Assembly (NCBI GenBank): GCA_964559455.1
Contig: CAZLHO010000033.1
Span: 1-32,413, forward strand
Length of the DNA stretch: 32,413 nt
DNA from: CAZLHO01 sp964559455
GTDB taxonomy: Bacteria > Krumholzibacteriota > Krumholzibacteriia > LZORAL124-64-63
Direction: 5' to 3'
Shown here piece after piece: positions 13,910 through 20,915 of the stretch. Position numbers and translations under genes: made by a program. Below the pieces are notes generated by a model, which saw nothing but the letters and a program-made list of their open reading frames with translations, was not told the origin of the DNA and did not search any database. Position 1 is the first letter of the stretch. Every line of letters starts with the position of its first letter.

Positions 13910-16240
13910 ATGCGTCTGCTCCGCCTGACCTTCTGCTGCCTGCTCCTGGCCGCCGCCGCGCCGGCCCTGGCCGGCGTCGCCCCGCACCCCGTTCCCGCCG
14001 ATCCGGCCCTGCTGGACCGCGTGGGCGCCGCGAACGTCGCCCGCCTGGCCGGGGACTTCCAGCCCGAGGACGAACTCTACGCCGTCGCCCGGCGCGAGCG
14101 CGCCGAGGCCAAGGCCGTGAAGGTCGTCGGCGTGGGTACCTGCCTGGTCTTCCTCGTCGACTGGAGCGACCATGCGGCGGATACCGTCGCCCATCCCCAG
14201 TCGGCCTACGACAGCATGCTCTTCTCGACGGGGACCTACCCGACCGGGAGCATGAACGACTACTACCAGGAGATCAGCTACGGGCAGTACTCCGTGGGCG
14301 GCGAGGCGTCCGGCTGGCACAGGTCGAGCCTGCCCTACGGCAACATCACGCCCACCGACTACAACGACGTGCGCAGCGCCCTGGCGGCGCTGGTCCTCGA
14401 ATTCGACCCCGTGATCGACTACAGCCAGTTCGACGGCGACAGCGACGGCTACGTCGACGCGCTCTTCTTCGTCCACGCCGGGCCCGGCCGCGAGCAGACC
14501 GGCGACAGCAACGACATCTGGTCGCACGCCTGGGCCTTCTCCACCCCGATCAACACCGCCGACGGCGTGGCCTGCTACCGCTATTCGGTGGAGCCCGAGG
14601 AGCTGGCCGGCGGCACGATGATCACCATCGGCGTCTTCTGCCACGAATACGGGCACGTCATCGGATTGCCCGACCTCTACGACACCGACTACTCGACGTC
14701 GGGCATCGGGGACTGGGGCCTGATGAGCGGCGGCTCGTGGTCCCGCCGGGCCGGCGACCCCGTCGGCAGCTGCCCCGCCCATATGACCGCCTGGTGCAAG
14801 TACGTGCTCGGCTGGATCAACCCGACGATCATCACCTCGACCACGACCGGGGTCGTGCTGCCGCCGATCGAGACCAACGCGGCCGCCTGGCGCATCTTCC
14901 GGGACGGCGCGACCACCGGGGACGAGTACTATCTGGTCGCCAACCGGCGGCCGATCGGCTTCGACGAGGGCATGCTGCCCCGCCACGTCTCCAACGGCCT
15001 GCCGCAGCCCGAGGGCCTGGCGATCTACCACGTCGACGAATCCCTGGGCGGCAACGCAACCGAGCAGCGCCGCCTGGTCGACGTCGTCGAGGCCAGCCCC
15101 TGGACCGGCGGGCCCGGGGCCTGGTTCGAGCACCTGGACGGCGCGAACGCCTACGCCATGGAGCTAAACCGCTACAACGACGGCGACGAGGGCGACCTCT
15201 GGCCGGGCTGGTCGACGACCAACGTCGACACGACGCAGTGGAGCGGCGTCCGCGACCGCGACCGCTTCGCCGTCGGCACCATCCCGACCGCCGAGGACAA
15301 CTACTGCGAGCCGGTCGACATCGCGATCGAGAACATCGCGATCTCCGGGCAGGACGTGATCGCCGACTTCGTGGTCGGCGCCGCCGCCGCCAAGACGGCG
15401 CCCGCCGCCGCCCCCGCCGAGATCCTGAGCTGGGATTTCGAGACCGGTCTCGACGGCTGGGAGTTCTGCCGCAGCTTCGTCCACCGCGACTCCGGCCAGA
15501 GCGGGGCCTGCGGGGGCTGGGGGCTGTGGTTCGGCGTCGACGATCCCGAATTCGCCTGCCCTCCCGGCTACGGCAACTACTGGAGCGACTTCACCTGGCG
15601 CCGCATCGTGGTCGGCGCCGGCGCCACGGTCAGCCTGACGCACCGCTACGAGCTGGAGCTGGACTACGACTACGGCTACGTCGAGGCGCGCTGCGCCGAC
15701 GATCCCACGGCGCCCTGGTACGTCGTGGCCACCCTGACCGGCAACAGCACCTGCACCACCGACACCTGGTCCATCCCCGCCGCCGTGATCACGGCCTGCG
15801 ACGACGGCGACGGCAAGTCGACCCTGGACCTGCGTCTGCGCCTGGAGTCCGACCAGGCCTATTCCGCCGCGGACGGCTATTTCTGCGGCATCGGTTGGTG
15901 GGTGGGCGAGGTCACGATCAACGGCGCGGTCACCGCCGTCGGCGACCTGCCCGCGGCGGGCCTCGGCCCGCAGCTGCTGCCGGCGTCGCCGAATCCCTTC
16001 AACCCGGCGACATCCCTGCGTTTCCACGTGCCCGCGTCGGCGCGCGAGGCCTCGCTGCGGATCTACGATCCCCGGGGCCGCGCCGTGCGCAGCCTGGACG
16101 TCGGCGTGGAGCCCGGCTGGCGCGAGGTCGTCTGGGACGGCCGCGACGACGACGGGCGCGTCCTGCCCAGCGGCGTCTTCTACTGCCGCTTCGAGGTCGA
16201 CGGCGACGCCCTGGTCCGGAAGATGGCGCTCTTGAAATGA
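13910..16240 (+). CDS. Secreted M6 family metalloprotease with FlgD-like C-terminal domain
   Basis: The 776-residue protein has a signal peptide (MRLLRLTFCCLLLAAAAPAL), a Pro-rich propeptide region, and an InhA-type M6 domain. This includes DGDSDGYVD (175-183, a calcium-loop-like motif), the zinc motif HEYGH (245-249, H and H as ligands, E catalytic) and DWGLMSGGSW around Met272. A beta-sandwich region (about 505-680) follows, and the last about 90 residues form a FlgD-Ig-like domain with ASPNPFNPATS, RIYDPRGRAVRSL and WDGRDDDGRVLPSGVFYCRF. Such C-termini are common on secreted enzymes of FCB-type bacteria and resemble type IX sorting domains. It is probably a secreted or surface protease. 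A strong terminator follows the stop. Confidence 0.92.
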   Translation: MRLLRLTFCCLLLAAAAPALAGVAPHPVPADPALLDRVGAANVARLAGDFQPEDELYAVARRERAEAKAVKVVGVGTCLVFLVDWSDHAADTVAHPQSAYDSMLFSTGTYPTGSMNDYYQEISYGQYSVGGEASGWHRSSLPYGNITPTDYNDVRSALAALVLEFDPVIDYSQFDGDSDGYVDALFFVHAGPGREQTGDSNDIWSHAWAFSTPINTADGVACYRYSVEPEELAGGTMITIGVFCHEYGHVIGLPDLYDTDYSTSGIGDWGLMSGGSWSRRAGDPVGSCPAHMTAWCKYVLGWINPTIITSTTTGVVLPPIETNAAAWRIFRDGATTGDEYYLVANRRPIGFDEGMLPRHVSNGLPQPEGLAIYHVDESLGGNATEQRRLVDVVEASPWTGGPGAWFEHLDGANAYAMELNRYNDGDEGDLWPGWSTTNVDTTQWSGVRDRDRFAVGTIPTAEDNYCEPVDIAIENIAISGQDVIADFVVGAAAAKTAPAAAPAEILSWDFETGLDGWEFCRSFVHRDSGQSGACGGWGLWFGVDDPEFACPPGYGNYWSDFTWRRIVVGAGATVSLTHRYELELDYDYGYVEARCADDPTAPWYVVATLTGNSTCTTDTWSIPAAVITACDDGDGKSTLDLRLRLESDQAYSAADGYFCGIGWWVGEVTINGAVTAVGDLPAAGLGPQLLPASPNPFNPATSLRFHVPASAREASLRIYDPRGRAVRSLDVGVEPGWREVVWDGRDDDGRVLPSGVFYCRFEVDGDALVRKMALLK

Positions 16241-16260
16241 GCCCGTCCGATCGATAGAAT

Positions 16261-16298
16261 CCCCGGTCGCCCCCCCAGGGGGCGGCCGGGGTGTTTTT
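16261..16298 (+). terminator. Intrinsic terminator of the M6 protease gene
   Basis: A 14-bp stem (16261-16274 with 16278-16291, one G-T pair) with a 3-base loop is followed by TGTTTTT. This is the best-formed terminator in the window. Confidence 0.88.
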
Positions 16299-16312
16299 CG
16301 CTCGACAACTCC

Positions 16313-16341
16313 TTGCCAATCGAGGATTGAATTCCTACATT
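16313..16341 (+). promoter_or_regulatory. Promoter candidate for the cytochrome c maturation genes
   Basis: TTGCCA (16313-16318) and TACATT (16336-16341) lie 17 bases apart in a locally AT-rich stretch, directly after the protease terminator and before the resB gene. Confidence 0.48.
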
Positions 16342-16460
16342 TTCGATGGGTTTACGACGGGAGCTCGCCCGCGGGCTCTTCATCGATGGACAGCATCGCT
16401 CTCGCATCACAGTTTGGCTGGAGCGTCCCGACCCGTCAGCTTCCCCTAGGCAGGTACTCA

Positions 16461-17948
16461 GTGTCCGACACCACAATCCCCGCCGCCGCCCGGCTGAATC
16501 CCCTGAACATCGTCGCCGCGGCCTGGGATCGACTCTCGAACATGCGCTTCGCCATCTGGGTGCTGCTGCTGCTGGCGCTCGGCAGCATCCTGGGCATCTA
16601 CGTGGGCGAGCAGTTCCCCACCAACGTTCCCGGCTGGCAGGAGAAGGCGGTCGAGAAGGCGGGGCCGGCCTTCTTCTCGGTGCTCGAGTTCTTCGAGATG
16701 TTCGACCCCTTCCGCTCGTGGTGGTACCGGGGCATCGTCGCCCTGCTCAGCCTGTCGCTGCTGGCCTGCGCCATCAAGCGCTTCAAGGGATCCTACAAGC
16801 GCGCCATCTTCCTGAGCTGGCTGGCCAAGCCCAACTACTACGACCGCTACGACGACCGTCTGTCCTACGTCTACCAGGGCGACGATCCCCTGGCCCCCGT
16901 GCGCCGGACCCTGCGCGGCAACCTCTTCATGATGAAGATCCGCGGCGACGGCGCCGGCGGGAGCCAGCTGGCCTCCAGCCGATTCGGCATTTCGCGCCTG
17001 GGCCCCTTCCTCAGCCACCTGGGCCTGCTTTTCCTGGTGGCGGGCGGACTCGGCGGCATGCTCTGGGGAATGAAGACGATGCTCTGGATGGCTCCCGGCG
17101 ACGTCACGAACGTGGTCGAGGTCGAGAAAGACGGCGAGTGGATGCGGCACGAGATGCCCTTCACGGTGGCCCTCGACGATTTCCAGGTCGATCTCAACGA
17201 GCGGGGCCAGGTCAGCCAGTACCGCTCGCAGGTCAGGGTCACGCCGGCCTCCGGCGACGTCTTCGAGCGCGAGGTCTCGGTGAACCACCCGCTGCGGATC
17301 GCCGGCTACAGCTTCTATCAGTCCAGCTACCAGACCGCCTGGGACAACCTGGCCCAGGCCGAGGTCGTGGTGAGCGACGCCGAGGGCGTCCAGGTCGGCG
17401 AGCCGCTGCACGCGGGCATGGGCGAGCGTTTCGCCATCCCCGGCGCCGACGGTCTGGAGGCGGAGATCGAGGCCTTCTGGGCCCACGCGATGATCGGCGA
17501 AGGCGGCGTCCGCCACGCCTCGCGCCAGCACCGCAACCCGGCGGTGCGCTTCGGCATCTACCGCGGCGACGAGCGCATCGGGGAGCAGCTGAGCTTCGTG
17601 CAGCGCCCGGGGGCCGCCTTCGGCTCGTGGCGCGACATGACCCTCTCGTTCACCGACTACCGCGAGGCGATGATCACCGGCTTCGAGGTTTCGCGCGCGC
17701 CCCTGACCGGCCTCATCTGGGCCGGGCTGGCCCTGAGCTCCATCGGCCTGCTGCTCTCGTTCATGGTCGACCATCGCCAGGTCTGGGCGCTGGCCGAGCC
17801 CGCCGGCGACGGACGCTGGCAGGTGCGCGTTTCCGGCTTCACGAACAAGTCCCCGACCCTCTTCGCCGCCGATTTCCGCCGCTGGGCCGACAAGTGGAAG
17901 GCCGCCGACGAGGTCTCGCAGATGAAAGTTCACGTCTACCGGAGCTGA
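16461..17948 (+). CDS. resB: Cytochrome c biogenesis protein ResB (System II)
   Basis: The 495-residue membrane protein has the ResB/Ccs1 layout: an N-terminal membrane segment after DRLSNMRFAIWVLLLLALGS, a second one near ALLSLSLLACAIKRFKGSYK, a third in FLSHLGLLFLVAGGLGGM, a large periplasmic domain with NHPLRIAGYSFYQSSYQ, and a last segment LIWAGLALSSIGLLLSFMVD. With CcsA it carries haem across the membrane and attaches it to CxxCH motifs of exported cytochromes. I favour GTG 16461, which has AGGTAC in front; an in-frame ATG at 16386 would add 25 residues but has no visible ribosome site. The ccsA-type gene follows after 27 bases. Confidence 0.9.
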   Translation: MSDTTIPAAARLNPLNIVAAAWDRLSNMRFAIWVLLLLALGSILGIYVGEQFPTNVPGWQEKAVEKAGPAFFSVLEFFEMFDPFRSWWYRGIVALLSLSLLACAIKRFKGSYKRAIFLSWLAKPNYYDRYDDRLSYVYQGDDPLAPVRRTLRGNLFMMKIRGDGAGGSQLASSRFGISRLGPFLSHLGLLFLVAGGLGGMLWGMKTMLWMAPGDVTNVVEVEKDGEWMRHEMPFTVALDDFQVDLNERGQVSQYRSQVRVTPASGDVFEREVSVNHPLRIAGYSFYQSSYQTAWDNLAQAEVVVSDAEGVQVGEPLHAGMGERFAIPGADGLEAEIEAFWAHAMIGEGGVRHASRQHRNPAVRFGIYRGDERIGEQLSFVQRPGAAFGSWRDMTLSFTDYREAMITGFEVSRAPLTGLIWAGLALSSIGLLLSFMVDHRQVWALAEPAGDGRWQVRVSGFTNKSPTLFAADFRRWADKWKAADEVSQMKVHVYRS

Positions 17949-17975
17949 CGGCTCCGGCTCAAAGGAGATCTCTCC

Positions 17976-18839
17976 ATGTCGTTCTTCGGATCGGTCGGGA
18001 CAGTGTTCATGGGCCTGAAGTCGCTCACCGGGGCGCCCGACAGCCCCTACTTCACCGTCGCCTTCGCGCTCTACCTGATCAGCTTCGTGCTCTTCGTGGT
18101 CTACGGCTCCGGCCGGCGCGAGCCCGTGGCCAAGACGGCGATCTGGGCGATGGCCCTGGGCGGCCTCGTCCACACCGCCGCGATCGGGGTGCGCTGGAAC
18201 GCGGCCGGCCACATCCCCTTCACCAACATGTACGAGTACGCCAACATCATGGCCTGGATGGCGGTCGTGTCGTTCCTGATGATCCTGCGCCGCTACTACC
18301 GACCGCTGATCGGCCTGGCGGTGTCGCCGCTGATCGTGGTGCTGATCGTCAGCGCCTCGATGCTGCCCAACGACGTGCACTCGCAGCTGGTGCCCGCGCT
18401 GCAGAGCTACTGGCTGCACATCCACGTCGCCCTGGCGGCGGTGGGCGAGGGGGCCTTCCTGGTCGCCACGGCGGTCAGCGTGATGTACCTGGTGGTCGTG
18501 CGGCGCCGCAAGTCCGGCGCCGAGACCGGCATCTCGCCCGAGACCCTCGAGGAGATCAACTACCGGGCGCTGGCCATCGGCTACCCGCTGTTCACGATCG
18601 GCGCCCTCTTCGCCGGCGCGATCTGGGCCTACGAGGCCTGGGGGTCGTTCTGGAGCTGGGATCCCAAGGAGGTCGGCTCCCTGGTCATCTGGCTCTTCTA
18701 CACGCTGTTCCTGCACGGGCGCTACCAGCGCGGCTGGCGCGGCAACCGCGCGGCCTGGATGTCGATCATCGGCTTCGTGATGATCCTGCTCAGCTTCTTC
18801 GGCAACATCTTCCTCGGCGGCCAGCACGCCTACAACTAG
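17976..18839 (+). CDS. ccsB: Cytochrome c biogenesis protein CcsA/CcsB type (haem handling, WWD domain)
   Basis: The 287-residue polytopic membrane protein has the haem-handling tryptophan-rich motif WGSFWSWD (222-229) followed by PKEVGSLVIWLFYT, and candidate haem-ligand histidines at H66 (GGLVHTAA), H148/H150 (WLHIHVAL) and in FLHGRY. This is the partner of ResB in System II cytochrome c maturation, called CcsA or CcsB depending on the nomenclature. The start has AAGGAG eight bases ahead. At 287 residues it is slightly shorter than many homologues, which have an extra N-terminal membrane segment. A hairpin with a T-rich tail follows the stop. Confidence 0.92.
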   Translation: MSFFGSVGTVFMGLKSLTGAPDSPYFTVAFALYLISFVLFVVYGSGRREPVAKTAIWAMALGGLVHTAAIGVRWNAAGHIPFTNMYEYANIMAWMAVVSFLMILRRYYRPLIGLAVSPLIVVLIVSASMLPNDVHSQLVPALQSYWLHIHVALAAVGEGAFLVATAVSVMYLVVVRRRKSGAETGISPETLEEINYRALAIGYPLFTIGALFAGAIWAYEAWGSFWSWDPKEVGSLVIWLFYTLFLHGRYQRGWRGNRAAWMSIIGFVMILLSFFGNIFLGGQHAYN

Positions 18840-18862
18840 GCCGGACCGTCGACGACGAACGG

Positions 18863-18893
18863 GCCGGCGGGAGCGATCCCGCCGGCTCTCTTT
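18863..18893 (+). terminator. Hairpin terminator after ccsB
   Basis: A 10-bp stem (18863-18872 with 18877-18886) closed by a GCGA tetraloop is followed by TCTCTTT. It ends 13 bases before the next start codon, so it would separate the haem genes from the DsrE-type gene or attenuate readthrough. Confidence 0.65.
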
Positions 18894-18905
18894 CCGGGAG
18901 GAACC

Positions 18906-19247
18906 ATGGACAACGGACCCGTCGTCTTCATCGCCGGCGACGCCCTGGGCGAGGGCGATCCCGCCCTGGGCCGGACCCTGATCCAGTCGGCGCTGGCGCG
19001 CCTGGCCGATCTGGCTCCCCCGCCCGCGGCCGTGCTCTTCATGAACGCCGGCGTGAAGCTCTGCTGCGAGGGGGCGAAGACGCTGCCGGAGCTGCAGATC
19101 CTGGCCGACGCCGGCGTCGAGATCCTGTGCTGCGGCACCTGCCTGGACTTCTACGGCCTCGAGGACGCCCTGCGCGTGGGCCGGGCCTCGAACATGGCCG
19201 AGATCCTGGCCCGCCAGGCGTCGGCGCCGGTCGTGATCAGGCTCTGA
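18906..19247 (+). CDS. DsrE-family protein like the C-terminal domain of YedF
   Basis: The 113-residue protein matches the YedF C-terminal (DsrE/F-like) domain: VVFIAGDALGEGDPALGRTL at the start, AAVLFMNAGVKLCCEGAKTL in the middle, and GVEILCCGTCLDFYGLEDAL followed by VGRASNMAEIL. YedF proteins are linked to selenium metabolism and usually carry a TusA-like domain first; that domain is absent here. It has five cysteines, all in the two conserved loops, which fits a sulfur or selenium carrier role. GGGAGGA sits before the ATG. It follows a terminator-like hairpin and precedes a promoter candidate, so it may be transcribed on its own. Confidence 0.8.
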   Translation: MDNGPVVFIAGDALGEGDPALGRTLIQSALARLADLAPPPAAVLFMNAGVKLCCEGAKTLPELQILADAGVEILCCGTCLDFYGLEDALRVGRASNMAEILARQASAPVVIRL

Positions 19248-19260
19248 GCGGCGCGCGCAC

Positions 19261-19290
19261 TTGTCCGTCGCGTCGGGGGCGTGATAGCAT
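19261..19290 (+). promoter_or_regulatory. Promoter candidate for the SAP-like and MEMO-like genes
   Basis: TTGTCC (19261-19266), 18 bases, then TAGCAT (19285-19290) preceded by TGA, giving an extended -10. It lies 41 bases before the ATG at 19331. Confidence 0.42.
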
Positions 19291-19330
19291 ACGAAGGCAA
19301 CCGGACCCCGACCGAGAGGAGGACCATCGC

Positions 19331-19648
19331 ATGGATTGGCACGAACTCAACAAGCACCGCGTAGCGGACCTGAGGGAGTTGATGAAGGAGCACCTGCCCG
19401 AGGTGACCGGCATCACCCAGATGAAAAAGGACGAACTCGTGACGCACCTGGCGGAGAAGCTCGGGATCGAGCAGCCGCACAAGGTGGTCGTCGGGGTGGA
19501 CAAGACGTCCATGAAGGCCCGGATCCGCGAGCTGAAGGCGTTGCGCCAGCAGGCCCTCGATGCCGGGGACAAGGCCGCCCTCAACCAGCACCGCCGGTCC
19601 ATCCACCGCCTGAAGCGCCGGCTGCGCCGGGGAGCCACCCTTGCCTGA
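19331..19648 (+). CDS. Small basic protein with Rho N-terminal/SAP-like domain
   Basis: The 105-residue protein begins with a SAP/Rho-N-type helix-extended-helix (about 4-47): HELNKHRVADLRELMKEHL, then KKDELVTHLAEKLGI. The second half is helical and strongly basic (KARIRELKALRQQAL, HRRSIHRLKRRLRR). Rho-N and SAP folds bind RNA or DNA, so a nucleic acid or ribosome-associated role is likely but unproven. The ATG has GAGAGGAGG upstream, a very good ribosome site. Its last eight bases overlap the next gene, which starts with TTG at 19641, so the two are probably translationally coupled. I believe similar small proteins occur in other phyla, but recall no known function. Confidence 0.72.
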   Translation: MDWHELNKHRVADLRELMKEHLPEVTGITQMKKDELVTHLAEKLGIEQPHKVVVGVDKTSMKARIRELKALRQQALDAGDKAALNQHRRSIHRLKRRLRRGATLA

Positions 19649-20777
19649 GCCGCGCTTTCGGCGTCGCGCCGCCGCCCCGATGATCGCCGCTCTCCTGGCC
19701 GCCGTCATCGGGGCGGCGGTTCCCGTGACGGCCGGCGGGGTCCGCGCCCAGGTCGACACCGTCGGCTTCGCCGCCGGGGAGGCGGACATGGCGGCCGTGG
19801 TTTCGGCCTGCCGGGTCCTGGAGGGCGACGCTGTCGCGGCTCGCCGCGCGGAGCTGGGCCTGCCCGACGGCGCCCCCTGGACGGCCGCGATCATGCCCCA
19901 CGACGACTATCTCTACTCCGGACGCACCGACCTGCACCTGCTGCCGGGCCTGCGGGCGCGGCGCTGGATCGTGCTGGGGGTCTGCCACGCCTGCCGCCGG
20001 CTGGGGGTCCGCGACCGGCTGATCTTCGAGGACTTCGACGCCTGGCGGATGGCGGGGCGGGAGCTGCCGGTGGACGCCGTCCTGCGCTCCCGGCTGCTCG
20101 CGGAGCTGGGCGAGGACTTCGCCGTCGTCGACGACGCGCGCCACGCGGCCGAGCATTCGGTCGAGTCGTTGCTGCCCTGGCTGCGGGAAGCGAACCCGGA
20201 GGCCGGTTTCGTCCCGCTGCTGGTGCCGGGCATGGATTGGCCGCGGCTGCTGGAGGTGGCCGACGCGCTGGCCGGAGCCCTGGCGCGGATCTGCGCGGAC
20301 GAGGGCTGGACCCCCGGCGTCGACCTGGGCCTGCTGATCTCGGCGGACGCGGTGCACTACGGCTGCGAGGGCTGGGGGAGCGGGGGCGGTTACCACCCCT
20401 TCGGCTGCGACGCGGCCGGCCGCGCCGCCGGAGTGGCGCAGGACCTGACCCTGGCCCGGGCGACCCTGGCCGGTCCGCTGGACGACGCCGGCCTGGCCGA
20501 CTTCGCCCGGATGGTCTGGAAGCCGGGCGATTCCGAAGATCCCTACCGCATCACCTGGTGCGGCCTCTACTCCATCCCCCTCGGCCTGGCCGCGGCCGCG
20601 CGCCTGCAGGCGGCGCTCGGCCTGCCGCCGCTGGTCGGGCACCTGTTGCGTTACGGGGACAGCGTGGGCGACGGCCGGCTCGACGTCCCGGGCACCGGCC
20701 TGGGCGTGACCGCGCCGAACACGCTGGAGCACTGGGTGGGCTACCCCGCCCTGGGCTACCTGCCCGCCGTCGAGTAG
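19641..20777 (+). CDS. MEMO-family protein (AmmeMemoRadiSam B-like) with predicted signal peptide
   Basis: The 378-residue protein carries the MEMO motifs in order: IMPHDDYLYSG (normally PHAGYxYSG), IVLGVCHACRRLG (normally LGPxH), AEHSVESLLPWLR (EHSxExxLPFLQ) and LLISADAVHYG (SSDxSHYG), plus a CGLYSIPLGLAAAARLQAAL helix. The three His and a Cys-like position form a metal site in the family. Unusually, a basic start (PRFRRRAAAP) and a hydrophobic core (MIAALLAAVIGAAVPVTAGG) form a Sec signal peptide, cleaved perhaps after VRA near residue 36, so the protein appears to be exported. The start TTG has GGGGAG upstream. No AMMECR1 or radical SAM gene is beside it. Confidence 0.8.
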   Translation: MPEPRFRRRAAAPMIAALLAAVIGAAVPVTAGGVRAQVDTVGFAAGEADMAAVVSACRVLEGDAVAARRAELGLPDGAPWTAAIMPHDDYLYSGRTDLHLLPGLRARRWIVLGVCHACRRLGVRDRLIFEDFDAWRMAGRELPVDAVLRSRLLAELGEDFAVVDDARHAAEHSVESLLPWLREANPEAGFVPLLVPGMDWPRLLEVADALAGALARICADEGWTPGVDLGLLISADAVHYGCEGWGSGGGYHPFGCDAAGRAAGVAQDLTLARATLAGPLDDAGLADFARMVWKPGDSEDPYRITWCGLYSIPLGLAAAARLQAALGLPPLVGHLLRYGDSVGDGRLDVPGTGLGVTAPNTLEHWVGYPALGYLPAVE

Positions 20778-20784
20778 CGACGAC

Positions 20785-20904
20785 CTAGCCCACCACCGAG
20801 CCCAGGCCCAGCGCCGCGGCGTCCTCCATCCCCTCCAGGCTTTTCCGGAAGAGGAATTCGTTCACGGCGAAGATGCGGTCGAGGGGCGCGACCCGCGGGT
20901 CCAT
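20785..20904 (-). pseudogene. 39-codon open frame, possible remnant of a DinB-like gene
   Basis: A short frame of 39 codons from ATG 20904-20902 to TAG 20787-20785 lies between the lipoprotein gene and the convergent MEMO-like gene. Its residues include VAPLDRIFAVNEFLFRKSLE and GMEDAAALGLG. From memory this resembles the first helix of DinB-superfamily proteins (IFxxNxxLFxxxLxG), but the frame ends before the rest of that fold. No good ribosome site is visible. It may be a truncated gene, a small real gene, or chance; I have low confidence in the DinB link. Confidence 0.25.
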
Positions 20905-20915
20905 GGTCCGTGTTC

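Noticed and set aside
13681..13911. A 76-codon minus-strand frame between the OsmC-type and M6 genes
   Set aside because: It mostly overlaps the OsmC coding region and the leader of the M6 gene, and its translation has no recognisable features.
16346..19648. An 1100-codon plus-strand open frame across resB, ccsB and beyond
   Set aside because: Only its last 105 codons (from 19331) make a sensible protein; the rest is an out-of-frame reading of resB, ccsB and the DsrE-type gene.
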